Source: RYN-133 sp036497285 (GTDB lineage: Bacteria; Actinomycetota; Actinomycetes; Mycobacteriales; Jatrophihabitantaceae). From it: 64,000 nucleotides of DNA. Shown here one piece after another: positions 45,329 through 52,634 of the stretch; position 1 is the stretch's first letter, and every line of letters starts with the position of its first letter. A program made the position numbers and the translations under genes. The stretch covers positions 1 through 64,000 of the forward strand of contig DASXJR010000077.1 in the NCBI GenBank assembly GCA_036497285.1, in the 5' to 3' direction. A model generated the notes under the pieces. The model searched no databases. It worked only from the letters and a program-made list of their open reading frames with translations, and had not been told where the DNA came from.

Positions 45329-45334
45329 AGCATA
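45329..45334 (-). promoter_or_regulatory. -10 element of a probable leaderless promoter
   Basis: TATGCT on the minus strand, 6 bases before the ATG at 45322. Confidence 0.5.
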
Positions 45335-45393
45335 GGCAGCGACCACGACGCCATCGGGACGGCAGATCGGCACCGGCCCACAGCGGGGCGCGA

Positions 45394-45399
45394 TACCGT
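45394..45399 (+). promoter_or_regulatory. -10 element of a probable leaderless promoter
   Basis: TACCGT, 7 bases before the ATG at 45407. Together with 45329-45334 it makes a compact divergent promoter pair. Confidence 0.45.
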
Positions 45400-45406
45400 C
45401 CGTGGC

Positions 45407-46459
45407 ATGCCTTCGCCGGCGGTCGAGATCGAGGTGGGCACGCGGACCGTCCGGATCAGCAATCCGGACCGCGTGTACTTCTCCGAGCGCGGCGAGACCA
45501 AGCTCGACCTCGTCAACTACTACAGCTCGGTCGCGGACGGGATCGTGCGCGCGCTGCGCGAGCGCCCGTGCATGCTGCACCGTTACCCGGAGGGCGTCGA
45601 CGGCGAGAAGATCTACCAGAAGCGACTGCCCAAGGGAGCGCCTGACTGGGTCGAGACCGCCGAGGTCAGCTTCCCGTCCGGACGCACCGCGGACGAGCTG
45701 TGCGTCACCGAGCTGGCCGCGGTCGCGTGGGCGGTGCAGATGTCCACCGTCGAGTTCCATCCCTGGCACACCCGGCGGGCCGCGGTGGAACGGCCGGACG
45801 AGCTGCGGATCGACCTCGACCCCGGACCGTCCGCCGGGCTCGCCGAGGCAAAGCGGGCTGCAGTGGTCGTGCACGAGGTTCTCGACGAGCTTGGCGCGGT
45901 CGGGTGGCCCAAGACATCGGGCTCGAAGGGCGTGCACGTCTACGTCCGGGTCGAGCCGCGGTTCGGCTTCCGCGAGGTGCGTCGCGCCGCGTTGGCGTTC
46001 GCGCGCGAGGTCGAGCGGCGCGCGCCGTCGCTGGTGACGACGGCCTGGTGGAAGGAAGAGCGTCCGGCCGGCGCGATCTTCCTCGACTACAACCAGAACG
46101 CCAAGGACCGCACCATCGCGTCGGCGTACTCGGTGCGCGGCAAGCCGTGGGGTCCGGTGTCGGCACCGGTGACGTGGGACGAGCTGCCACATGTCGAGAT
46201 GCGCGACTTCACGATCGCGACCATGCCGGCCCGGTTCGCCTCGCTGGGCGACGTGCATGCCGGGATCGACGACGCGGTGTGGGACATCGAGGCGCTGCTC
46301 GAGTGGGCCGACCGCGATGAAGGCGAGGGCGTGGGCGACGCGCCGTACCCGCCGAACTATCCGAAGATGCCGGGCGAGCCGCCGCGTGTGCAGCCGTCCC
46401 GCATGAACAAGGCGAACTGGCAGGTGCCTGCGGACGTCGAGCCACAGGATCTCGGCTGA
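45407..46459 (+). CDS. Stand-alone LigD-type polymerase/primase
   Basis: A 350-residue archaeo-eukaryotic primase-fold polymerase like the POL domain of LigD and mycobacterial Prim-PolC. The metal-binding pair is Asp 136/138 in RIDLDPGP, with the substrate-binding block SGSKGVHVY and a third acidic residue in IFLDYNQNAKDRT. It adds ribonucleotides or deoxyribonucleotides to short gaps or broken ends. No ligase, phosphoesterase or Ku domain is attached and no Ku gene is in the window; the LigC-like ligase 10 kb away is the likely partner. Apparently leaderless. Confidence 0.9.
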   Translation: MPSPAVEIEVGTRTVRISNPDRVYFSERGETKLDLVNYYSSVADGIVRALRERPCMLHRYPEGVDGEKIYQKRLPKGAPDWVETAEVSFPSGRTADELCVTELAAVAWAVQMSTVEFHPWHTRRAAVERPDELRIDLDPGPSAGLAEAKRAAVVVHEVLDELGAVGWPKTSGSKGVHVYVRVEPRFGFREVRRAALAFAREVERRAPSLVTTAWWKEERPAGAIFLDYNQNAKDRTIASAYSVRGKPWGPVSAPVTWDELPHVEMRDFTIATMPARFASLGDVHAGIDDAVWDIEALLEWADRDEGEGVGDAPYPPNYPKMPGEPPRVQPSRMNKANWQVPADVEPQDLG

Positions 46460-46487
46460 ACCGCAGCTCCCAATACCCGGCCGCGCG

Positions 46488-46493
46488 TACATT
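46488..46493 (+). promoter_or_regulatory. -10 element of a probable leaderless promoter
   Basis: TACATT, 6 bases before the GTG at 46500. Confidence 0.5.
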
Positions 46494-46499
46494 CGACTC

Positions 46500-46763
46500 G
46501 TGGTGGATGCAACCCGCGAGGACTCGATGGACGAGGACGGTGACCCGTCCTGGGCATCGCCGTACGTCGACGGCGCGTGGGGACGCACCGCCAACCCCAA
46601 CAGCGTCGATGGCGAGTTGCAGAATCTCGCCGCGTTCGGCAGCGGGCTCGTCCGGCTGACGGGTTGGCGTCGCACTGCGGCAAAGACGGTCGTCTGCCTG
46701 ATACTGCTCAGTGTTGCCGCGACCATCATGTTCGGAATCGTCGGCATTCTCGGGGTGTTGTGA
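46500..46763 (+). CDS. Small single-pass membrane protein
   Basis: An 87-residue protein with a soluble acidic first 55 residues and one C-terminal membrane segment (TVVCLILLSVAATIMFGIVG). Tail-anchored layout; no domain recognised. GTG start with an apparent leaderless promoter. Its stop overlaps the msrB start (GTGA), so translation of the two is probably coupled. A second GTG follows directly as codon 2. Confidence 0.65.
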   Translation: MVDATREDSMDEDGDPSWASPYVDGAWGRTANPNSVDGELQNLAAFGSGLVRLTGWRRTAAKTVVCLILLSVAATIMFGIVGILGVL

Positions 46764-47194
46764 CAGACATGCGATCCAAGGACCTGCCAGCGCCTCCGAT
46801 CACCAAATCTGACGCCGAGTGGCGCGCCCAGCTCTCGCCTGAGGAGTACGACGTACTGCGCAAGGCGGGCACCGAGCGCGCCTTCATCGGCGAGTACACC
46901 GACAACCACCAGGTGGGTGTGTACCGGTGCCGCGCCTGTGGCGCCGAACTGTTCCGCAGCACCGAGAAGTTCAACTCGCACTGCGGTTGGCCGAGCTTCT
47001 TCAGCCCGCTCGCCGGCGACCGCGTCATCGAACGCACCGACCGCAGTTGGGGCACGGCCCGCACCGAGGTCCTCTGCGCGAACTGCCACAGCCACATGGG
47101 GCACGTCTTCGAGGGCGAGGGGTACGGCACTCCGACCGACCTGCGCTACTGCATCAACTCGATCTCGCTGACCTTCGAAGAGGCGCCTGCCTGA
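46760..47194 (+). CDS. msrB: Peptide-methionine (R)-S-oxide reductase
   Basis: A 144-residue MsrB that reduces the R form of oxidised methionine in proteins. Two zinc-binding pairs (CRAC and CANC), FNSHCGWPSFF, HMGHVFEGEG and the catalytic Cys in LRYCINS are present. GTG 46760 overlaps the previous stop; ATG 46769 is an alternative. Cytosolic. It is convergent with hemQ, and the 71-base gap holds an inverted repeat (47209-47250). Confidence 0.95.
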   Translation: MTDMRSKDLPAPPITKSDAEWRAQLSPEEYDVLRKAGTERAFIGEYTDNHQVGVYRCRACGAELFRSTEKFNSHCGWPSFFSPLAGDRVIERTDRSWGTARTEVLCANCHSHMGHVFEGEGYGTPTDLRYCINSISLTFEEAPA

Positions 47195-47208
47195 CCCGCC
47201 ACCTCCAG

Positions 47209-47250
47209 TTTTGGCGGCCAGCCCCGAAATATGACGGCAGGCCGCCAAAA
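47209..47250. terminator. Inverted repeat between convergent msrB and hemQ
   Basis: Perfect 11-base arms TTTTGGCGGCC (47209-47219) and GGCCGCCAAAA (47240-47250) around a 20-base loop. A stem between two stop codons, 15 bases from each gene, is placed to end transcription in both directions; the right arm ends in an A-run that gives a U-run only on the minus strand. Confidence 0.6.
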
Positions 47251-47265
47251 GTTGGGCGCAGCGCC

Positions 47266-47961
47266 TTACTGTAGGGCGTCTACCAGCTCGGCGATCTCGC
47301 GGCGGCGGCCGGTGTAGAACGGCACCTCCAGCCGCACATGCCGACGAGTCTCGGATCCGCGCAGGTGCCGCATCAGATCGACGATGCGGTGCAGCTCGTC
47401 CGCCTCGAAGGCCAGCATCCACTCGTAGTCGCCCAGCGCGAACGACGACACCGTGTTCGCCCGGACGTCCGGGTAATCGCGCGCCATCCGACCGTGCTCG
47501 GCCAACAGCGCGCGTCGCTCGGGCTCGGGCAGCAGGTACCACTCGTACGAACGGACGAACGGGTACACGCAGACGTAGTTGCGCGCCTGCTCCTCGGCGA
47601 GGAACGCCGGGATGTGGCTCTTGTTGAACTCGGCCGGGCGGTGCAGCGCCATGTTCGACCACACCGGCTCGAGGTGGCTGCCGACGGCCGTGCGGCGGAA
47701 CCGCGAGTAGGCCTCCTGCAGGTCGTCCGCGGACGGCGCGTGCCACCAGATCATCAGGTCGGCGTCGGCCCGAAGTGCCGACACGTCGTAGGTGCCGCGG
47801 ATGACGACGTCCTTGGCCGCCAACTGATCGAACAACGCTTCGACCTCGCGGACCAGCCAGGTGCGGTCGCCCTCGCCGATCGGACGGGACACCTTGAACA
47901 CCGACCAGGCGGTGTAGCGGATGACGTCGTTCAGTTCGCGTGCTGCCTTGCCGTCGGCCAT
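47266..47961 (-). CDS. hemQ: Coproheme decarboxylase (HemQ)
   Basis: A 231-residue chlorite-dismutase-fold enzyme that decarboxylates coproheme III to haem b, last step of the coproporphyrin-dependent route of actinobacteria and firmicutes. IRYTAWSVFKVSR at the N-terminus, IRGTYDVSALRADADLMIWW, FVRSYEWYLLP (with the conserved Tyr) and MLAFEADELHRIVDLMRHLR are family stretches. Start ATG 47961, separated by only 4 bases from the hemY stop. It is the last gene of a hemE-hemY-hemQ run on the minus strand. Confidence 0.94.
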   Translation of the reverse strand: MADGKAARELNDVIRYTAWSVFKVSRPIGEGDRTWLVREVEALFDQLAAKDVVIRGTYDVSALRADADLMIWWHAPSADDLQEAYSRFRRTAVGSHLEPVWSNMALHRPAEFNKSHIPAFLAEEQARNYVCVYPFVRSYEWYLLPEPERRALLAEHGRMARDYPDVRANTVSSFALGDYEWMLAFEADELHRIVDLMRHLRGSETRRHVRLEVPFYTGRRREIAELVDALQ

Positions 47962-47965
47962 GGCC

Positions 47966-49309
47966 TCATTGTCCCAAACGGGTGGCAGCGGCCTGCGCGG
48001 ACGCGATGCACGCAGGAATGCCCACGCCGTCGAAGGTGGCGCCGCAGATCGCCAGGCCCGGTACCGCATCGGCCGCGGCCCGGATCCGAGCCACGCGTTC
48101 GACGTGCCCGACGGCGTACTGCGGCAAGGCGCCGCCCCACCGGGTAACCAAGATGTCGACCGGGTCGGCGGTGATGCCGAGCAACACGCCCAGCTCGTGG
48201 CGCACCAGCGCAGTCAGCTCCGCGTCGGGCCGCTGCAGGAGTTGTGCGTCTCCCGCCCGTCCGATCGAGGCCCGCAGCACGACCAGCCCACCGGTCGCAA
48301 GCGGCCACTTCTGCGAGGTGATCGTCACGCCCTTGACGGCCAGCCCCTCCCTCGCGCCGATCAGCAACCCGCTGCCCGCCGGTAGGTCGACGTCGCGGAA
48401 GGCGAACGTCACGATCGCCACGGACGCGCTCTCGATCGCTGCCAGATCACGCGCTGCCTCGGGCGCGAGCGAAGCCAGCATGCGAGCCGACTTCGCCGCC
48501 GGTGTCGCGACGACCACCCGGTCCGCGCGCAACTCGTAGCCCATCGGCACCGCGCCGCAGTCGAGGACGAATCCGCTGCGGTCACGGCGGATCGAGCGCA
48601 CCGTCACGCCGGTCCGCACCTCGAACCGGCCGGACTCGGCCAGCGCGAGCGGCAGTCGCCCGAGCCCCCCGGGCAGCGATGCGAACACCGGGTCGGACGA
48701 GGCCGGCGCACCGTCAAGCAGCGAGCGGGCGGCACCGACCAGCGATCCCCCGTCGCCCAGAGCGGCATACACACCCGGGACAGCAGCCTGCAGCGACAGC
48801 GCGTCTGCCCGGCCGGCGTACACGCCGCCCAGCAGCGGCTCGACCAGCCGGTCGGCGACCTCGTTGCCGAGCCGCTCGCGCACCAGCGCGCCGACGGCCA
48901 CGTCCGAGCGCAACGGCGGCATCGGCGGCAGGAACGGTTCGGCCGCCACTCGCTCAACCGCGTGTTCGCTGAGCACGCCGGATGCGCGTAGCGCCTCGGT
49001 GTCGGCCGGAATGCCGAGCATGGTGCGGGCCGGGAGGGCATGCAACCCGCCTCCGGCCCGCACCCATGCTGACGTTGTCAACGGGGCGATCGGTTGCAGC
49101 CCGAGTTCGGTGAGCAGACCGACCCCCTCCGGACGGCGCGCGAGCATCGCCTCGGCGCCGACGTCGACCGGGATGTCCGCGATCGGCGCGACCTGCAGCT
49201 TGCCACCGACGCGCGGCGCCGCTTCGAGCACGACGACCTCGTCGGTGGCTGCGAGGGTCCAGGCGGCGGCGAGCCCCGAGATCCCGCCTCCGACGACGGC
49301 AACGCTCAT
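47966..49309 (-). CDS. hemY: Coproporphyrinogen III oxidase / protoporphyrinogen oxidase (HemY type)
   Basis: A 447-residue FAD enzyme. VAVVGGGISGLAAAW at the N-terminus binds the dinucleotide; VGAEAMLARRPEG and FDGVGIPACIASA near the C-terminus are typical of HemY/CgoX. With hemQ next door, it most likely oxidises coproporphyrinogen III to coproporphyrin III (CgoX). It begins at 49309, right after copy B of the palindromic element, which fills the gap from hemE. Confidence 0.92.
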   Translation of the reverse strand: MSVAVVGGGISGLAAAWTLAATDEVVVLEAAPRVGGKLQVAPIADIPVDVGAEAMLARRPEGVGLLTELGLQPIAPLTTSAWVRAGGGLHALPARTMLGIPADTEALRASGVLSEHAVERVAAEPFLPPMPPLRSDVAVGALVRERLGNEVADRLVEPLLGGVYAGRADALSLQAAVPGVYAALGDGGSLVGAARSLLDGAPASSDPVFASLPGGLGRLPLALAESGRFEVRTGVTVRSIRRDRSGFVLDCGAVPMGYELRADRVVVATPAAKSARMLASLAPEAARDLAAIESASVAIVTFAFRDVDLPAGSGLLIGAREGLAVKGVTITSQKWPLATGGLVVLRASIGRAGDAQLLQRPDAELTALVRHELGVLLGITADPVDILVTRWGGALPQYAVGHVERVARIRAAADAVPGLAICGATFDGVGIPACIASAQAAATRLGQ

Positions 49310-49310
49310 G

Positions 49311-49363
49311 CTTGGCCCGCCAGCAGGGCGACACGCCGCGAAAGACCCTGCAACGGGGCCAAG
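49311..49363 (-). repeat. Palindromic repeat element, copy B
   Basis: 53 bases; read on the minus strand it begins CTTGGCC, continues TTGCAGGGT, has the loop end CGGCGTGTC, then GCCCTGCTG, and ends GGCCAAG. It begins 4 bases after the hemE stop and ends 1 base before the hemY start, so it occupies the whole spacer of two otherwise tightly packed genes. Confidence 0.85.
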
Positions 49364-49367
49364 CCGG

Positions 49368-50381
49368 TCACAGGGTGTGGACGAGGGCGACGATGCGGGT
49401 GAGGACGTCGGGGTCGGTGTCCGGCGGCACGCCGTGCCCCAGGTTGAAGATGTGGCCGGCCGCCGCCCGTCCCTCGTTGACGACGCGGCGCACCTCGGCC
49501 TCGATGACCGGCCAGTCCGCCTGCAGCAGCGCCGGGTCGAGGTTGCCCTGCACCACGGCACCCGGCCCGAGCCGGCAGGCGGCTTCGTCCAGCCGCACCC
49601 GCCAATCGACGCCGACGACCTCGGCCCCGGCCGCGCGCATCGCGGCGAGCAGTTCGCCCGTCCCCACCCCGAAATGGATCCGCGGAACGAGCCCGGCGAG
49701 TGGTTCGAGCACCGCACGGCTGTGCGGCTGCACGTACTGCTCGTACTCCGCCCGCGACAGGCAACCGGCCCACGAGTCGAACAACTGCACCGCCGACGCG
49801 CCGGCCGAGATCTGCACGCGCAGGAACTCCCGCGAGATCACGGCAAGCCGGCCCGCCAGCGCATGCCACAGCGCCGGGTCGCCGTGCATGAGCGCCTTGG
49901 TACGGGCGTGATCCTTGGACGGGCCGCCCTCGACCAGGTACGACGCGAGGGTGAACGGGGCGCCGGCGAACCCGATCAACGGGGTGTCGCCGAGCGCTGC
50001 GACCAGCGACCGCACCGCCTCGGTGATGTAGGGGACGTCGGACGGGTCGAGTGCGCGCAATGCGTCCAGATCGCTGACCGAGCGGATCGGCTTCTCCACG
50101 ACCGGGCCGACCCCCGGGACGATGTCGACACCGACGCCGATCGCCACGAGCGGCACCACGATGTCGGAGAAGAAGATCGCGGCGTCCACCCCGTGCCGAC
50201 GGACCGGCTGCAGGGTGACCTCGGTGATTGTGTCCGGGTCGCGGCAGGCGTCCAGCATGGCCGTTCCGGCGCGCAACGCCCGGTATTCCGGCAGCGAACG
50301 GCCGGCCTGCCGCATGAACCAGACCGGTGGATGTGGGCCGGGTCGGCCGGTGGCGGCGCGCACGAGCAACGAGTCGGACAT
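49368..50381 (-). CDS. hemE: Uroporphyrinogen III decarboxylase
   Basis: A 337-residue TIM-barrel enzyme that removes four carboxyl groups from uroporphyrinogen III to give coproporphyrinogen III. WFMRQAGRSLPEYRALR near residue 21, FFSDIVVPLVA, GFAGAPFTLASYLVEGG and a C-terminal FNLGHGVPPDTDP are hallmark motifs. A strong GGAGG lies before the ATG at 50381. First gene of the minus-strand haem run. The frame remains open upstream but the family start is here. Confidence 0.95.
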   Translation of the reverse strand: MSDSLLVRAATGRPGPHPPVWFMRQAGRSLPEYRALRAGTAMLDACRDPDTITEVTLQPVRRHGVDAAIFFSDIVVPLVAIGVGVDIVPGVGPVVEKPIRSVSDLDALRALDPSDVPYITEAVRSLVAALGDTPLIGFAGAPFTLASYLVEGGPSKDHARTKALMHGDPALWHALAGRLAVISREFLRVQISAGASAVQLFDSWAGCLSRAEYEQYVQPHSRAVLEPLAGLVPRIHFGVGTGELLAAMRAAGAEVVGVDWRVRLDEAACRLGPGAVVQGNLDPALLQADWPVIEAEVRRVVNEGRAAAGHIFNLGHGVPPDTDPDVLTRIVALVHTL

Positions 50382-50501
50382 CGCCCTCCATCCTCCCATG
50401 CAGCGACCCCACGAAATCGCGTGGAAGCGTGGCGATTCCGCGGGGACCCCGACTTCGGCGCGCCTCCCGCGATCGTCGTTGGTGCGTGCGAATGTGAGCC
50501 C

Positions 50502-50696
50502 ATGTCTGTCACGCCTGACTACGACTACACCCCTGTCGACTGCCCCGTGTGCGGTCACGCCGGGACGATGGTTGTGCCGGACTTCAGCACCGACTACCCG
50601 GACGGTGACATCGACGCCTCCGAGCGGATGTGCCTCGATTGCGGCGGCGCACTGTTCATCGATCCCGTCACCGCCGCGTCTGCGCGGACGGCGTGA
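50502..50696 (+). CDS. Small zinc-ribbon protein
   Basis: A 64-residue protein beginning MSVTPDYDYTPVDCPVCGHAG with a second pair CLDC near residue 45, so a four-cysteine zinc ribbon is likely. The rest is acidic. No function assigned. GTGAG lies a few bases before the ATG. Its TGA overlaps the next start (TGATG), so it is probably cotranslated with the DUF3000 gene. Divergent from hemE. Confidence 0.65.
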   Translation: MSVTPDYDYTPVDCPVCGHAGTMVVPDFSTDYPDGDIDASERMCLDCGGALFIDPVTAASARTA

Positions 50697-51334
50697 TGCT
50701 GACACCCGTGTCCCGAGCGACGAAGATGGACGCGAAGATGGACGCGAAGATGGACGAGCAGCGCAGCGGCTCCGCCACGGCCGAGGAAACCCCTCGTCCG
50801 GAGATCTTCCGCGCCGCCGTCGCCAGCCTGACCGGCACACCCGTCCGCCCCGAAGTCCGCGTCGAGCCGCTCCGGCCGCCGCAGCGGCTCGCCCCCTGGA
50901 GCTACGCGATCTCCGCCGACGTCCGCGGGCCGGGCGGCGAGGAGCTTGCGACCGGTCGGCTGGTGCTATTGCACGACCCGGAAGGGGTCGACGCCTGGGA
51001 AGGGGTGCTGCGGCTGGTCGCGTTCGCGTCGGCCGAACTGGACCAGCAGATGGGCACCGACGAGATGCTTCCCGCGGTCGGGTGGAGCTGGCTGATCGGC
51101 GCCCTCGCCGAGCGCCACGCCGCCTTCCGGGCCGCCGGCGGCACGGTCACCCAGACCACGTCCACCCGCTTCGGCGACCTGGCCGGCCCGAGTACCGCCG
51201 TGTCATTGGAGTTGCGGGCAAGCTGGACGGCCGAGACGCCGGAGATGGCGCCGCACCTGCAGGCCTTCATCGACACCCTGTGCCTGGCAGCCGGACTGCC
51301 GCCGGAGGGCGTCACCATGCTGACCCCGTCCTGA
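50696..51334 (+). CDS. DUF3000 family protein
   Basis: A 212-residue actinobacterial conserved protein. Family stretches include FRAAVASLTGTPVRPEVR, LAPWSYAISADV, GWSWLIGALAERHA and the terminal MAPHLQAFIDTLCLAAGLPP. Function unknown; it is regularly found beside a RNase D gene, as here. The start is uncertain: ATG 50696 couples to the previous stop, but three more in-frame ATG codons lie in a 12-base tandem repeat at 50723-50758. RNase D follows after 1 base. Confidence 0.85.
   Translation: MLTPVSRATKMDAKMDAKMDEQRSGSATAEETPRPEIFRAAVASLTGTPVRPEVRVEPLRPPQRLAPWSYAISADVRGPGGEELATGRLVLLHDPEGVDAWEGVLRLVAFASAELDQQMGTDEMLPAVGWSWLIGALAERHAAFRAAGGTVTQTTSTRFGDLAGPSTAVSLELRASWTAETPEMAPHLQAFIDTLCLAAGLPPEGVTMLTPS
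50723..50758 (+). repeat. Three tandem 12-base units at a protein N-terminus
   Basis: AAGATGGACGCG at 50723 and 50735, then AAGATGGACGAG at 50747; each reads Lys-Met-Asp-Ala/Glu in frame with the DUF3000 gene and carries an ATG. The array could change length in frame and also provides alternative starts. Confidence 0.8.
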
Positions 51335-51335
51335 C

Positions 51336-52574
51336 GTGACGACGGAGGGGACCGCCGCCGAACCGCCGGAACCGACCGCGCCGTTGCTCAGTGAGCCCGC
51401 CGAGGGAGTGCCCGACCCGATCGAGTCCGCCCAGGCGCTCGACGAGCTCGTCGCGGCGATGGTGTCCGCCTCGGGTCCGGTCGCGGTCGACGCCGAGCGC
51501 GCCTCGGGGTACCGGTACAGCCAGCGCGCCTACCTCGTGCAGCTGCGCCGCCAGGGCGCGGGCACGGCCCTGATCGACCCGATCTCGCTGCCCGCGCTGA
51601 CCTCGCTCAACGCGGCGTTGGACGGCGTCGAATGGATCCTGCACGCCGCGAACCAGGACCTACCGTGCCTGGCCGAGGTAGGCCTGCACCCGCGCCGCCT
51701 GTTCGACACCGAGCTCGCCGGCCGGCTGCTCGGCGAGGAGCGCGTCGCGCTGGGGACGATGGTCGAGCAGCACCTCGGGGTCCGCCTGGAGAAGGGCCAT
51801 TCGGCCGACGACTGGTCGACCCGTCCGCTGCCCCACTCGTGGCTGGTCTATGCCGCCCTGGACGTCGAGCTGCTGATCCCGCTGCGCGACGCGCTGGCCG
51901 AACAGCTTGCGGCAGCGGGCAAGGACGAGTGGGCCGCGCAGGAGTTCGAGGCCGTCCGGACCGCCCCGCCGGCCCCGCGGCGGCTCGATCCGTGGCGGCG
52001 CACGTCCGGGATCCACAAGCTGCGCAACCGGCGCCAGCTCGGCGTGGTCCGGTCGTTGTGGTACGAGCGGGACTCCTACGCCGCGCAGCGCGACATCGCA
52101 CCGGGCCGGGTGTTGCCCGACTCCGCGATCATCGACGCCGCAGTACGACAGCCCAGGCGGCCCGCCGACCTGGCGGCGCTGCGCGTCTTCGGCGGACCAC
52201 GACAGAAGCGGCAGCTGGACCGATGGTTCAGGGCGGTCGACGCGGCGCTGGCGCTGCCGGACCCCGAGCTGCCGCCACTGACCGGCGGCGGCGGCGACGG
52301 CATCCCGCCGCCCGCGCGCTGGCGTGAGCGCGATCCGGCCGCCGCAGCCCGGCTGGCCGCCTGCCGCGATCTCGTCACCGCCTTGGCCGAGCAGCACTCG
52401 GTGCTTGCACAGAACCTGCTCGCCTCCGACGTCGTACGACGCCTGGCGTGGCGGCCGGACTCGCCGGTCGACGAGTTGTCGGTGCGTGCGCAGTTGGGCG
52501 AGCTCGGCGCCCGTCCGTGGCAGATCGAGCTGGCCGCGGCGGGTCTGGCCACCGCGTTGACCGCGACGTCCTAG
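51336..52574 (+). CDS. rnd: Ribonuclease D
   Basis: A 412-residue DEDDy 3'-5' exonuclease with an HRDC domain. Exo I is VAVDAERASG, Exo II NQDLPCL, Exo III YAALDVELL with the Tyr four residues before the Asp. The HRDC region runs from about residue 215 (RNRRQLGVVRSLWYERDSYA). Acts on tRNA and other stable RNA 3' ends. GTG start, 1 base after the DUF3000 stop. Its stop is 5 bases before copy C of the palindromic element. Confidence 0.9.
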   Translation: MTTEGTAAEPPEPTAPLLSEPAEGVPDPIESAQALDELVAAMVSASGPVAVDAERASGYRYSQRAYLVQLRRQGAGTALIDPISLPALTSLNAALDGVEWILHAANQDLPCLAEVGLHPRRLFDTELAGRLLGEERVALGTMVEQHLGVRLEKGHSADDWSTRPLPHSWLVYAALDVELLIPLRDALAEQLAAAGKDEWAAQEFEAVRTAPPAPRRLDPWRRTSGIHKLRNRRQLGVVRSLWYERDSYAAQRDIAPGRVLPDSAIIDAAVRQPRRPADLAALRVFGGPRQKRQLDRWFRAVDAALALPDPELPPLTGGGGDGIPPPARWRERDPAAAARLAACRDLVTALAEQHSVLAQNLLASDVVRRLAWRPDSPVDELSVRAQLGELGARPWQIELAAAGLATALTATS

Positions 52575-52579
52575 CCAGG

Positions 52580-52632
52580 CTTGGCCGGCCGGCCGGGAGA
52601 CACGCCGTCGGCGGCCCTGCTACAAGGCCAAG
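52580..52632 (-). repeat. Palindromic repeat element, copy C
   Basis: 53 bases; on the minus strand CTTGGCC, then TAGCAGGGC, loop end CGGCGTGTC, and GGCCAAG at the end. The 3' inner arm has drifted (TCCCGGCCG instead of GCCCTGCTG). It begins 2 bases after the histidine-kinase stop on the minus strand and lies between that gene and the convergent RNase D gene. Confidence 0.85.
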
Positions 52633-52634
52633 AC

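Noticed and set aside
45041..47746. 901-codon minus-strand frame
   Set aside because: Only its last 93 codons are a real gene (DUF1905). The rest is antisense to the LigD-type polymerase and msrB.
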